A stretch of DNA of 64,000 nucleotides from CAXTKD01 sp964244885 (GTDB lineage: Bacteria; Pseudomonadota; Alphaproteobacteria; Sphingomonadales; Sphingomonadaceae): the NCBI GenBank assembly GCA_964244885.1, contig CAXTKD010000015.1, positions 11,506-75,505 of the forward strand, in the 5' to 3' direction. Each line of letters starts with the position of its first letter. Position 1 is the first letter of the stretch. A program made the translations under genes and the position numbers. The notes under the pieces are model-generated. The model had not been told where the DNA came from. It saw only the letters and a program-made list of their open reading frames with translations, and did no database searches. This document shows positions 8,263-16,069 of the stretch, piece after piece.

Positions 8263-9185
8263 GCGAGCGCCTGCCGCGCCGCCTCGCAGTCGCGCGCGAT
8301 CTGCGCCTTCAGCGCGTCGAGCCCGTCGAGCTTCCATTCGGGGCGGAGGAAAGCGTGGAGCTCGACTGCCAGCCTCTGGCCGTAAAGGTCTCCGGCGAAG
8401 TCGAACAGATGTGCTTCCAGCAGCTCCTTCGGCGGCTGGATCATCGGGCGGATGCCGAGGTTGGCGACGCCGTCGAAGCGCCGGCCGTCGGCGGTCGCCG
8501 CGCGGATCGCATAGACGCCGTAACGCGGGCGCTGATAGTCGCCGAGCTGGAGATTGGCGGTCGGCACGTCGATCGTCCGGCCGAGTTGGGCGCCATGCTC
8601 GACGACGCCCTCGATAGTGAACGGCCGGGTGAGCAGCGCGGTCGCGGCGGCGCAGTCGCCCGCCTTGAGCGCGGTGCGGACGCGGGTCGAGGACACCGTC
8701 TCGCCACTCGCGTCGAGCACCGGGGCCACCGTTTCCGCCGTGAAACCATTCGCCTCGCCCGAGCGCGCCAGCGCCTCAGTGCTGCCGCTCCGCGCCTTGC
8801 CGTATGTGAAATCCCCGCCCGTCACCGCACCGCCGATGCCCAGGCGCTCGACCAGCCACTGCGCGACGAACGCGTCGGCCGATAGCGCGGCGAGCGCGCG
8901 GTCGAACGGCAGCACGACCGCGACATCAGCGCCAAATGCCTCGAACAGCCGCAGGCGCTGGCCGACGGTGGTCAGAGCGAACGGAGCGGGGTTCTTGACG
9001 AACAGCCTGGCGGGATGTGGATCGAAGGTCACGACCAGCGCCGGACGGCCCTGGGCGCGCGCGCGTTCCAGTGCGCGGCCGGCCACGGCCTGGTGGCCGA
9101 GGTGGAACCCATCGAAATTGCCGAGCGCCGCGATGCCGCCACGAAACGCCGCCGGCAGCGTCTCCCCGTCGGTAAATCGCTCCAT
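8259..9185 (-). CDS. ribF: Bifunctional riboflavin kinase / FAD synthetase
   Basis: Makes FMN and then FAD from riboflavin. The 308-residue protein has the N-terminal nucleotidyltransferase domain with GNFDGFHLGH (22-31, usually GNFDGVHxGH) and VVTFDPHP. The C-terminal riboflavin kinase domain has GRTIDVPTANLQ near residue 200 and YGVYAI. I place the start at ATG 9185, 32 nt after folA, because the frame upstream is only the shadow of folA. Co-transcription with ileS and lspA is common in proteobacteria. It supplies cofactors to the riboflavin made by the rib genes at 16989-19049. Confidence 0.94.
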   Translation of the reverse strand: MERFTDGETLPAAFRGGIAALGNFDGFHLGHQAVAGRALERARAQGRPALVVTFDPHPARLFVKNPAPFALTTVGQRLRLFEAFGADVAVVLPFDRALAALSADAFVAQWLVERLGIGGAVTGGDFTYGKARSGSTEALARSGEANGFTAETVAPVLDASGETVSSTRVRTALKAGDCAAATALLTRPFTIEGVVEHGAQLGRTIDVPTANLQLGDYQRPRYGVYAIRAATADGRRFDGVANLGIRPMIQPPKELLEAHLFDFAGDLYGQRLAVELHAFLRPEWKLDGLDALKAQIARDCEAARQALA

Positions 9186-9217
9186 CGCGCCGGAATAGCG
9201 GGCCGGCCGGGACGCGT

Positions 9218-9691
9218 CTATCGCGCGCGCTCCAGCGTGACGAAGCTGTGGCCGTCCCGATCGTCCCGGTCGGCCTCGCGCCAGCCCTCGCCCAAGCCCG
9301 GCATCGTGACGTCGCCGTCGGGGGAGGCATGGACCTCGGTGAGGTGGACGCGGGTCGCCAGCGGCAGCGCCTCGGCGAACAGCGCCGCGCCGCCGATCAC
9401 CATGACTTCCTCCGCATCGGCCGCCGCGGCGAGCGCCGCTGGAAGGCTCGGAACGACCGTGGCGCCCTCCGCCTCGAAGCCGGCGTTGCGCGTGACGACA
9501 ATGTTGTGGCGACCAGGCAGCGGCTTGCCCAGAGACTCCCAGGTCCTGCGGCCCATCACGACCGGCTTGCCGAGCGTCAGGCGCCTGAAGTGCTTCAGGT
9601 CCTCGGGGATGTGCCACGGCAGCGCGTTGTCGCGCCCGATGACGCCGTTGTCGGCGCGGGCGACGACGAAGCTGACACGGGGGCCGGGCAT
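9218..9691 (-). CDS. folA: Dihydrofolate reductase
   Basis: NADPH-dependent reduction of dihydrofolate to tetrahydrofolate; the trimethoprim target. The 157 residues match the usual length. Conserved features are NGVIGRDNALPWHIPEDL (15-32) with Asp31 as the active-site acid, GRRTWESLG for NADPH binding, and VIGGAALF. ATG 9691 gives the canonical N-terminus (PRVSFVVARADNGVIG); the longer open frame upstream lacks coding character. It is followed by ribF, and preceded 7 nt upstream by the end of a short disrupted reading frame. Confidence 0.95.
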   Translation of the reverse strand: MPGPRVSFVVARADNGVIGRDNALPWHIPEDLKHFRRLTLGKPVVMGRRTWESLGKPLPGRHNIVVTRNAGFEAEGATVVPSLPAALAAAADAEEVMVIGGAALFAEALPLATRVHLTEVHASPDGDVTMPGLGEGWREADRDDRDGHSFVTLERAR

Positions 9692-9698
9692 CGCCCGG

Positions 9699-9878
9699 CT
9701 ATGCCCGGAGTCGCGGCGCGATGTCACCACCGGATCGATCCTCGGCCTTGAGCTTCTTGGCGACGTCGTATCCCCCCGCCTGCGAGCCGCGCGACCGAAA
9801 TTCGTGCGTCGCCTTGGCGCTCCCGTGGAGGAGCTGGCCGATAGCGCCTCCCGTCGCGATGACGATAATCTTATGCCA
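9699..9878 (-). pseudogene. Short coding-like ORF lacking an in-frame start (possible frameshift)
   Basis: An open frame of about 59 codons between the CDF gene and folA, with the strong G/C third positions of real genes. It begins HKIIVIATGGAIGQ, reads on through RSRGSQAGGYDVAKKLKAED and ends 7 nt before folA. No ATG, GTG or TTG is in frame. The CDF stop region reads GTGATGGCATAAG: if one of the two G after ATG were absent, ATG would be in frame (MHKIIVI...) and would overlap the CDF stop as TGATG. So a one-base insertion or a sequencing error at the start codon is likely. Function unknown. Confidence 0.4.
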
Positions 9879-10799
9879 TCACACGCCGGGACGGGGCACC
9901 AACCCTTCGCAGCCGTGGTCGACGGCGATCCGTTCGACCTGGATCGTCGCGTGCGCGATGCCGAAGCGCTCTTCAAGGCCGTGGGTGGCGTCGTCGAGAA
10001 ACTGGTCGTCGAGCTGCGAATCGGGGCGGACGACATGCGCGGTCAGCGCCACCGCCGTCGTGCTCATCGGCCAGATATGGACGTCGTGGACCGCGGTGAC
10101 GCCCGGCAGCGCGCCGAGCCAGGCCTCGACCGCCGCGCGGTCGATGCCGCTCGGCACGGCATCCAGCGACAGGCGCAGAGCCTCTTTCAACAGGCCGAGG
10201 CTGCCGAGCACGATGATCGCGGCGACCGCCAGGCTGGTCGCCGGATCGAGCCAGCCCCAGCCGGTCAGCCGCATCGCCAGGCCGGAGAGGACCACGCCCG
10301 CCGAAACCGCCGCGTCGCTCAGCATATGCAGCCACGCGCCGCGGACGTTGATGTCATGATGCCGCCCCCGCATGAACAGCAGCGCCGTCGCGCCGTTGAC
10401 GAGAATGCCGACGCCGGCGACCGCCATCACCAGCCCGCCCTCGACCGGGCGCGGGTCGCCGAAGCGCTGGATTGCCTCGGTGGCGATCGCGCCGACCGCG
10501 ACGAGCAGCAGCAGCGCGTTGGCCAGCGCCGCGAGGATCGACGAGCGCCCGAAGCCGTAGGTGAAGCCGTGTGACGGCCCGCGCGCCGTCAGCGCCGCCG
10601 CACCCCAGGCGAGCAGCAACCCCAGCACGTCGGAAAGATTGTGGCCCGCGTCGGCGAGCAGCGACAGCGAGTTCGTGGCGAGGCCGAACCCCGCTTCCGC
10701 CGCGACATAGGCGAGGTTGAGCCCGACGCCGATCGCGAACGCGCTGCCGTGGTTCGACGGCTCGATGTGCGGATGGTGGTGATGGTGGGCGGGGGCCAT
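9879..10799 (-). CDS. Cation diffusion facilitator (Zn/Co/Cd efflux)
   Basis: A 306-residue proton-coupled metal exporter of the inner membrane with six predicted helices. The two conserved metal-site motifs are visible: LLADAGHNLSD in TM2 and HMLSDA in TM5. An N-terminal run of His residues (HHHHHPH near residues 5-11) is usual in ZitB/DmeF-like members. The cytoplasmic C-terminal domain (VHDVHIWPMS, HAVRP-type block) is intact. The start is ATG 10799, with the alternative ATG at 10811 less likely. It appears to be the first gene of the folA-ribF-ileS-lspA run. Metal specificity cannot be decided. Confidence 0.9.
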   Translation of the reverse strand: MAPAHHHHHPHIEPSNHGSAFAIGVGLNLAYVAAEAGFGLATNSLSLLADAGHNLSDVLGLLLAWGAAALTARGPSHGFTYGFGRSSILAALANALLLLVAVGAIATEAIQRFGDPRPVEGGLVMAVAGVGILVNGATALLFMRGRHHDINVRGAWLHMLSDAAVSAGVVLSGLAMRLTGWGWLDPATSLAVAAIIVLGSLGLLKEALRLSLDAVPSGIDRAAVEAWLGALPGVTAVHDVHIWPMSTTAVALTAHVVRPDSQLDDQFLDDATHGLEERFGIAHATIQVERIAVDHGCEGLVPRPGV

Positions 10800-10858
10800 T
10801 CGTGCCAGCATAGCGGCGGAGCGGAGCGCGCGTCACCCCGCCCGCGACCTTCGACCTC

Positions 10859-10889
10859 AAAATCCCCTCCCCGCTGGGGAGGGGATTTT
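10859..10889 (-). terminator. Intrinsic terminator downstream of hppA
   Basis: A perfect 14-bp inverted repeat (AAAATCCCCTCCCC, loop of 3, then its complement), 19 bp after the hppA stop. On the minus strand it is a G+C-rich hairpin that ends in TTTT. The central CCCCTCCCC/GGGGAGGGG is the core of the family B palindromes, so this terminator may be a relic of one. Confidence 0.7.
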
Positions 10890-10908
10890 AAGATGAGGGC
10901 GTCGTGTC

Positions 10909-13041
10909 TTAATGCCCCGCCAGCGCGGCGAGCAACAGCAGCGCGACGATGTTGGTGATCTTGATCATCGGGTTGACCGCCGGGCCGGCGGTGTCCTTGT
11001 ACGGATCGCCGACGGTGTCGCCGGTGACCGCCGCCTGGTGCGCGGGGCTCCCCTTGCCGCCATAGGCGCCGACCTCGATAACCTTCTTGGCGTTGTCCCA
11101 AGCGCCGCCGCCCGAGGTCATCGAGATCGCGACGAACAGGCCGGAGACGATGACGCCCATCAGCAGCGCGCCGAGCGCCGCGAAGCCATGGCCCTGCGTC
11201 GAGACAGCGGTCACGCCGTAATAGACGGCGACCGGCGCCAGCACCGGCAGCAGCGAAGGGATGATCATCTCCTTGATCGCGCCCGCCGTGACGAGGCTGA
11301 CGGTGCGGGCGTAGTTAGGACGCGCGGTCCGAGCGATGATCGCCGGGCCGTTGTCCTTGAACTGCGCCCGGATGTCCTGCGCGACCGCCGCCGCCGTCCG
11401 GCCGACCGCGGTCATCGCCATGCCGCCGAACAGATAGGGCAGCAGCGCGCCCAACAGAAGCCCGACGACGACGTAGGGGTTGGAGAGCTGGAAATCGACC
11501 TTCACGTCGCCGAAGAACTGCTGGAGATCCTCGGTATAGGTCGCGAACAGCACCAGCGCGGCGAGGCCGGCGGAGCCGATCGCATAGCCCTTGGTGACCG
11601 CCTTGGTGGTGTTGCCGACGGCGTCGAGCGCGTCGGTGCGCTCGCGCACCTCGCCCTCGAGGCCCGCCATCTCGGCGATGCCGCCGGCGTTGTCGGTAAC
11701 CGGGCCGTAGGCGTCGAGCGCCACCACCATGCCGGCGAGCGCCAGCATCGCGGTCGCGGCGAAGGCGATGCCGATCAGGCCCGCCAGCTGGAAGCTGGCG
11801 ACGATGCCGACGACGATCACCAGGGTCGGCAGCGCGGTCGATTCCATCGACACCGCGAGGCCCTGGATGACGTTGGTGCCGTGGCCCGAGTCCGACGCCT
11901 TGGCGATCGACTGGACCGGCCGATAGTTGGTGCCGGTGTAATATTCGGTGATCCAGACGATCAGCCCCGTGACGCCGAGGCCGACGAGCATGCACCAGAA
12001 CAGGTCCATGCCGGTGAACGCGGTGCGCACCGCGACTGACGCCGCGGTGTCCGACGATGTCGCTTCGGCCGAGGTGCCGATGATGGCATTCATGTCGGGG
12101 AAGATATAGCTGGTCGCGAAGTAGAGCGCCGGGATCGACAGCAGCGCGGTCACGATGAAGCCCTTGTAGAGCGCCCCCATGATCGAGCCCTTCCCGAGGC
12201 GGACGAAGTACGTGCCGATGATCGAGGTCAGGATGCAGACGCCGCCGGCGAGCAGCGGCAGCTTCATCAGCGCGATCGCGTCGAGGCCCGAGACCAGGAG
12301 CGCGACGAGCACCATGGTGGCGCCGATGGTCACGACATAGGTCTCGAACAGGTCGGCCGCCATGCCGGCGCAGTCGCCGACGTTGTCGCCGACGTTGTCC
12401 GCGATGACGCCCGGGTTGCGGTCGTCGTCCTCGTCGAAGCCGAGCTCGTTCTTGCCGACCATGTCGGCGCCGACGTCGGCCGCCTTGGTGAAGATGCCGC
12501 CGCCGAGACGCGCGAAGATCGAGATCAGCGACGCGCCGAAGCTCAGCGCGACGAGCGCGTTGATGACCGGGCGGCTGGTCGCATCAAGGCCAGCGAAGTT
12601 CACCAGCGAGTAGAAATAGCCCGCGATGGCGAGCAGCGCGAGGCCGGCGACGAGCATGCCGGTGACGGCGCCCGAGCGGAAGGCCATCGTCAGGCCGCCC
12701 TGCAGCGAAGTGCGCGCGGCTTCCGCGGTGCGGACGTTGGCGCGGACCGAGATGTTCATGCCGATGAAGCCGGTGACGCCCGAGAGCACCGCGCCGATCA
12801 GGAAGCCAATCGCCGGGATCGTGCCGAGGAAGAAGAACACCAGTGCCGCGACGACCACGCCGACGATCGCGATCGTCGTGTACTGCTTGGTCAGGTAGGC
12901 GCCGGCGCCCTCCTGAATCGCAGCCGCGATTTCCTGCATTCGGCTGTTGCCGGCGGGCGCGCGAAGCACCTGAGCGGCGGTGAGGATGCCGTAAAGCACG
13001 GCGGCGACCCCGCAGAGGATCGCGATCAGCACGGTGTCCAT
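10909..13041 (-). CDS. hppA: Proton-translocating membrane pyrophosphatase
   Basis: Hydrolyses cytosolic pyrophosphate to pump protons across the inner membrane. The 710 residues contain about 16 membrane helices. The catalytic loop is DVGADMVGKNELGF with the acidic cluster DEDDDRNPGVIADNVGDN, and the C-terminal block is GGGAWDNAKK. The diagnostic position in GNTTKAVTKG is Lys where potassium-dependent enzymes have Ala, so it should be potassium independent (family knowledge). Start ATG 13041. It is monocistronic, divergent from the marR gene across about 160 bp, and ends at a terminator. Confidence 0.95.
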   Translation of the reverse strand: MDTVLIAILCGVAAVLYGILTAAQVLRAPAGNSRMQEIAAAIQEGAGAYLTKQYTTIAIVGVVVAALVFFFLGTIPAIGFLIGAVLSGVTGFIGMNISVRANVRTAEAARTSLQGGLTMAFRSGAVTGMLVAGLALLAIAGYFYSLVNFAGLDATSRPVINALVALSFGASLISIFARLGGGIFTKAADVGADMVGKNELGFDEDDDRNPGVIADNVGDNVGDCAGMAADLFETYVVTIGATMVLVALLVSGLDAIALMKLPLLAGGVCILTSIIGTYFVRLGKGSIMGALYKGFIVTALLSIPALYFATSYIFPDMNAIIGTSAEATSSDTAASVAVRTAFTGMDLFWCMLVGLGVTGLIVWITEYYTGTNYRPVQSIAKASDSGHGTNVIQGLAVSMESTALPTLVIVVGIVASFQLAGLIGIAFAATAMLALAGMVVALDAYGPVTDNAGGIAEMAGLEGEVRERTDALDAVGNTTKAVTKGYAIGSAGLAALVLFATYTEDLQQFFGDVKVDFQLSNPYVVVGLLLGALLPYLFGGMAMTAVGRTAAAVAQDIRAQFKDNGPAIIARTARPNYARTVSLVTAGAIKEMIIPSLLPVLAPVAVYYGVTAVSTQGHGFAALGALLMGVIVSGLFVAISMTSGGGAWDNAKKVIEVGAYGGKGSPAHQAAVTGDTVGDPYKDTAGPAVNPMIKITNIVALLLLAALAGH

Positions 13042-13178
13042 TGTGTCCCTTACCCAGTCTGGCCCACGGATTATCCTCCGCGGGCACGGATTTTATTGCG
13101 GCAGCTTTTGGCAAAGGACGCTTCGCGATGCAAGCAATCCGGACGAGGCAGACGGTCGATCGCCGGTTGACAGGAACG

Positions 13179-13190
13179 GTTGATATCAAC
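13179..13190. promoter_or_regulatory. Perfect palindrome, candidate MarR operator
   Basis: GTTGATATCAAC is a perfect 12-bp palindrome, 11 bp upstream of the GTG start of the MarR gene, in the region shared with hppA. Size, symmetry and position fit an autoregulatory MarR-family operator. No binding data; inference from position. Confidence 0.5.
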
Positions 13191-13201
13191 ATGACAGGCG
13201 G

Positions 13202-13639
13202 GTGACCGATCCCGCCGTACCCTATGAGACGACCGCGCGCGTGCGCGACACCTGCCTTTGCCTGCACACGCAGCGCGCGGCGCGGGCGCTCGGGCGGCGC
13301 TTCGACATGGCGCTGAAGCCGCTCGGCCTGACCAACGGCCAGTTCTCGCTGCTGATGTCGCTCAATCGCCCCGAAGCGCCGCCGATGGCGCCGGTCGCGG
13401 CGCTGCTCGGCATGGACCGCACGACCTTGACCGCGGCGCTGAAGCCGCTGGAGCGGCGCGGCCTGCTGGACATCCTGCCCGATCCCAAGGACCGCCGCAG
13501 CCGCCGCATCCGGCTGACCGCCGACGGGCAGGCGCTTCTCCATCAGGCGATGCCGATCTGGACGCGCGAGCATGCGGCGCTTGATGGCGGTCTGGAGGAC
13601 TCCGCTTCGCTGCGTCGGGCATTACGTTCGCTCGCCTAA
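13202..13639 (+). CDS. MarR-family transcriptional regulator
   Basis: A 145-residue winged-helix repressor. The DNA-binding part is visible as LGLTNGQFSLLMSL, VAALLGMDRTTLTAALKPLERRGLL and the wing DPKDRRSRRIRLT. Near the N-terminus is a CLC pair (DTCLCLHTQRAARAL); a Cys in this helix is the redox sensor in some relatives, so a thiol-sensing role is possible but unproven. The GTG start lies just after the palindrome at 13179-13190. Two VOC-fold genes follow on the same strand and are the likely regulon together with the gene itself. Confidence 0.88.
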   Translation: MTDPAVPYETTARVRDTCLCLHTQRAARALGRRFDMALKPLGLTNGQFSLLMSLNRPEAPPMAPVAALLGMDRTTLTAALKPLERRGLLDILPDPKDRRSRRIRLTADGQALLHQAMPIWTREHAALDGGLEDSASLRRALRSLA

Positions 13640-13661
13640 ACCTTAGTCACAGGAGGATTCG

Positions 13662-14138
13662 ATGTCCAAGATCTCGCCCTTTCTCTGGTACGTGAAGGAA
13701 GCCGAGGAAGCCGCGCGCTTCTATGTCTCGATCTTCCCGGATTCGGAGGTCGTCAGCGTCGACACCCTGCCGATCGACTCGCCGAGCGGACCCGCCGGGT
13801 CGGTCGCGGTCGTCGCGTTCAAGCTGTTCGGTCAGGACTTGATGGCGATGAGCGCCGGCCCGCTCGACCCCTTCAACCACGCCATCTCCTTTTACGTCGA
13901 TTGCGAGGACCAGGCCGAGGTCGACCGCTATTGGAACGCGCTGCTCGACGGCGGCACCCCGGAGGCATGCGGCTGGATCAGGGACCGCTACGGCGTGGCG
14001 TGGCAGATCGTGCCGAGGTTCCTGACCGAGGCGATGCGAAGCCCGGACCGTGCGAAGTACAAGCGCGTCGCCGAAGCGATGATGACGATGGTGAAGCTCG
14101 ACGTCGCGGCGCTCGAAGCGGCCGCGGAGGGAGCCTGA
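13662..14138 (+). CDS. VOC-family protein, PhnB-like
   Basis: A 158-residue protein of the glyoxalase/bleomycin-resistance/dioxygenase fold, PhnB or '3-demethylubiquinone-9 3-methyltransferase' type. Typical features are SPFLWYVKEAEEAARFYVSIFPDSE at the N-terminus (a small FLWF-like opening), FNHAISFYVDCEDQAEVDRYW in the middle and RYGVAWQIVP near residue 107. The historical methyltransferase label is not supported by any methyltransferase motif; enzymatic activity is unknown. It has a perfect AGGAGG ribosome site. The next VOC gene starts one base after its stop. Confidence 0.85.
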   Translation: MSKISPFLWYVKEAEEAARFYVSIFPDSEVVSVDTLPIDSPSGPAGSVAVVAFKLFGQDLMAMSAGPLDPFNHAISFYVDCEDQAEVDRYWNALLDGGTPEACGWIRDRYGVAWQIVPRFLTEAMRSPDRAKYKRVAEAMMTMVKLDVAALEAAAEGA

Positions 14139-14139
14139 C

Positions 14140-14547
14140 ATGGCGACTCGGATTTTCGTCAACCTGCCCGTCAAGGACCTGCCCGCCGCCAAGCGCTTCT
14201 GGGCGGCGCTTGGCTATAGCTTCGATCCGCGCTTCACCAACGACACGGGCGGCGGCCTCATCATCAGCGACACGATCTTCGCCATGCTGCTGACCGAGCC
14301 GTTCTTCAAGGGTTTTGCGCCGGGCGGGATCGCCGACACCTCGAAGGTCAACGAGGTGCTGATCGCCCTGTCCTTCGACAGCCGCGAGGAGGTCGACGCG
14401 ATCGTCGCGAAGGCGGTTGCCGCGGGCGGGCGAACCTACAGCGAGCCGAAGGACCATGGCTTCATGTATCAGCATGGCTTTCAGGATCTGGATGGCCATG
14501 TCTGGGAAGTGTTCTGGATGGACCCGAACGCCAGCCCCGCGACCTAG
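14140..14547 (+). CDS. VOC-family protein (glyoxalase-like)
   Basis: A 135-residue VOC-fold protein with the two beta-alpha-beta modules RIFVNLPVKDLPAAKRFWAALG and, at the C-terminus, MYQHGFQDLDGHVWEVFWMDP. The HxW and E of the last strand are the usual metal-binding positions. This subgroup is often annotated as glyoxalase/extradiol-like or bleomycin-resistance-like; substrate unknown. It is co-transcribed with the PhnB-like gene and the MarR gene. Its stop codon overlaps the convergent thiL stop. Confidence 0.83.
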   Translation: MATRIFVNLPVKDLPAAKRFWAALGYSFDPRFTNDTGGGLIISDTIFAMLLTEPFFKGFAPGGIADTSKVNEVLIALSFDSREEVDAIVAKAVAAGGRTYSEPKDHGFMYQHGFQDLDGHVWEVFWMDPNASPAT

Positions 14548-15494
14548 TGCTCGTAGCCGAGCCGGGCGGGCTCCAGCGCCTGCCCGGCAAGGCCGCGCAC
14601 CGCCAGCCCCTCCCCCGCTTCCGCCGCGCCGATGCGGGTGAGGCGCAGCTTGCAGCGCTCCGCCAGCACGGCCAGCGCGCAGGCAGCTGACGGTGGCGCG
14701 GTGAACAACAGCTCGTAGTCGTCCCCCGCCGTCGCGCGCGCGAGATAGGCCGAGTCCGTCTGGGTCGTCTGGCTTTGCGCCGCGGCCGAGAGCGGGAGCG
14801 CCGACAATTCCACCCGAAGCGCCACCCCGCTCGCCCGCGCCAGCCGGTCGGCGTCGATCAGCAGGCCGTCCGAGACGTCCATCGCCGCGCTCGCCAGCCC
14901 CGCGAGCCCTTGCCCGAACGCGAGGCGCGGCTCGGGACGGCGGTAGCGATCGAGCAGCGCCTTGTCGTGTTCCGCTTCCCCCTTGGCGATGGCGAGCCCG
15001 AGGCCGGCGTCGCCGATCGTGCCGGTCACCCACAGCTCGTCGCCGGCCCGCGCGCCGGTCCGCGCCAGCGCGGCGCCCGGCTCGACCTGACCGATCGCGG
15101 TGAGGCCGAGCACCGCCTGCGCCAGCCCGCTCACGGTGTCGCCGCCGAGCAGCGGAACGTCCCAGCGATCGAGCGCGCGCTTCAGGCCAGCGACGAAGGC
15201 CATCAGCCACGCTTCATCCTCGGCGGCGCTCAGCCCCAGCCCCATCAGGACGCCCACCGGCCGCGCGCCGGTCGCGGCGAGATCGGACAGGTTCACCGCC
15301 AGCAACTTCCACGCGACGTCAGACGGCGGGTCGCCGGGGAGGTAGTGGATGCCGGCGGCGAGCACATCGTGCGTGAACACGAGATCGAGCCCGATGGGAG
15401 GCGCCAGCACCGCCGTGTCCGAGATCAGGCCCCGCGCGGCGGGATGCGTCGCGATCGGGCCGAGCAGCCGCTCGATCAGAGCGCGCTCGCGCAA
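14544..15494 (-). CDS. thiL: Thiamine-monophosphate kinase
   Basis: ATP-dependent phosphorylation of thiamine monophosphate to the active diphosphate. The 316 residues have the AIR synthase/ThiL fold: LVFTHDVLAAGIHYLPGD, VNLSDLAATGARP, GGDTV and MDVSDGLLIDADR are the metal and ATP-binding blocks. No ATG is available, and the frame starts at TTG 15494, 3 nt after the nusB stop, with a GGAG site 7 nt upstream inside nusB. The N-terminus from this TTG (RERALIERLLGP) aligns with the usual ThiL start. nusB-thiL order is widespread. Confidence 0.92.
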   Translation of the reverse strand: MRERALIERLLGPIATHPAARGLISDTAVLAPPIGLDLVFTHDVLAAGIHYLPGDPPSDVAWKLLAVNLSDLAATGARPVGVLMGLGLSAAEDEAWLMAFVAGLKRALDRWDVPLLGGDTVSGLAQAVLGLTAIGQVEPGAALARTGARAGDELWVTGTIGDAGLGLAIAKGEAEHDKALLDRYRRPEPRLAFGQGLAGLASAAMDVSDGLLIDADRLARASGVALRVELSALPLSAAAQSQTTQTDSAYLARATAGDDYELLFTAPPSAACALAVLAERCKLRLTRIGAAEAGEGLAVRGLAGQALEPARLGYEH

Positions 15495-15497
15495 ACG

Positions 15498-15962
15498 TCA
15501 GCTCCGCGCCGTCTTCGCCACCGCGTCGAGCAGGCCGTTGACGAACTTGGCCTCCTTCGCCTCGTAGAAGGCGTGCGCGACGTCGACATATTCGTTGATC
15601 GAAGCGTTCGCCGGCACGTCGGGGCGCGCCAGCAGCTCGTAGGTCCCGGCGCGCAGGATCTGGCGCATCGGGCGGTCGAGCCGGTCGAGCGTCCAGCCTT
15701 CGGCGAGGTTGGCGACGATCAGCGCGTCGATCTCGGTGGCGCGCGCGTCGACGCCCTTCACGAGATCGTTGAAGAAGTCGATATCGGCGTCGCGGAACCG
15801 CTCGCCCTCGATCTCGGCGCCCAGGCGGTGGTTATGGAACTCGGCCAGCAACGGCGCCACCGGAAGCCCGCCCATCTCGCGCTGATAGAGCGCCTGGACG
15901 GCGGCGAGGCGAGCGGCCGAGCGGGCGCTTCCGGCACGGGGTTTCTTGGCGGCGGCGGGCAT
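15498..15962 (-). CDS. nusB: Transcription antitermination factor NusB
   Basis: Binds boxA RNA with NusE/S10 in rRNA antitermination. The 154 residues are all-helical, with RSAARLAAVQALYQREM (about 12-28), DRLDRPMRQILRAGTYELL and the C-terminal INEYVDVAHAFYEAKEAKFVNGLLDAV block that defines the family. I chose ATG 15962 (MPAAAKKPRAG) as start; the upstream in-frame region overlaps the leader of the divergent methyltransferase gene. It is coupled to thiL. In many alphaproteobacteria ribH precedes nusB; here the rib genes are about 1 kb away. Confidence 0.93.
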   Translation of the reverse strand: MPAAAKKPRAGSARSAARLAAVQALYQREMGGLPVAPLLAEFHNHRLGAEIEGERFRDADIDFFNDLVKGVDARATEIDALIVANLAEGWTLDRLDRPMRQILRAGTYELLARPDVPANASINEYVDVAHAFYEAKEAKFVNGLLDAVAKTARS

Positions 15963-16069
15963 GGCGCGGCTTCTAGCCTCCCCGCGACCGCAGCGGAACC
16001 CCGCCGACTGGAAAGCCGCCGCGAAACGCGATAGCGTGGCTGGACCGAGGCCCGGCAAGGAGGGACGCC

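Noticed and set aside
8338..9617. Long minus-strand frame extending ribF to 452 residues
   Set aside because: The upstream part is the out-of-frame shadow of folA (Arg/Gly/Ala-rich, no domain); the GNFDG motif sits properly after ATG 9185.
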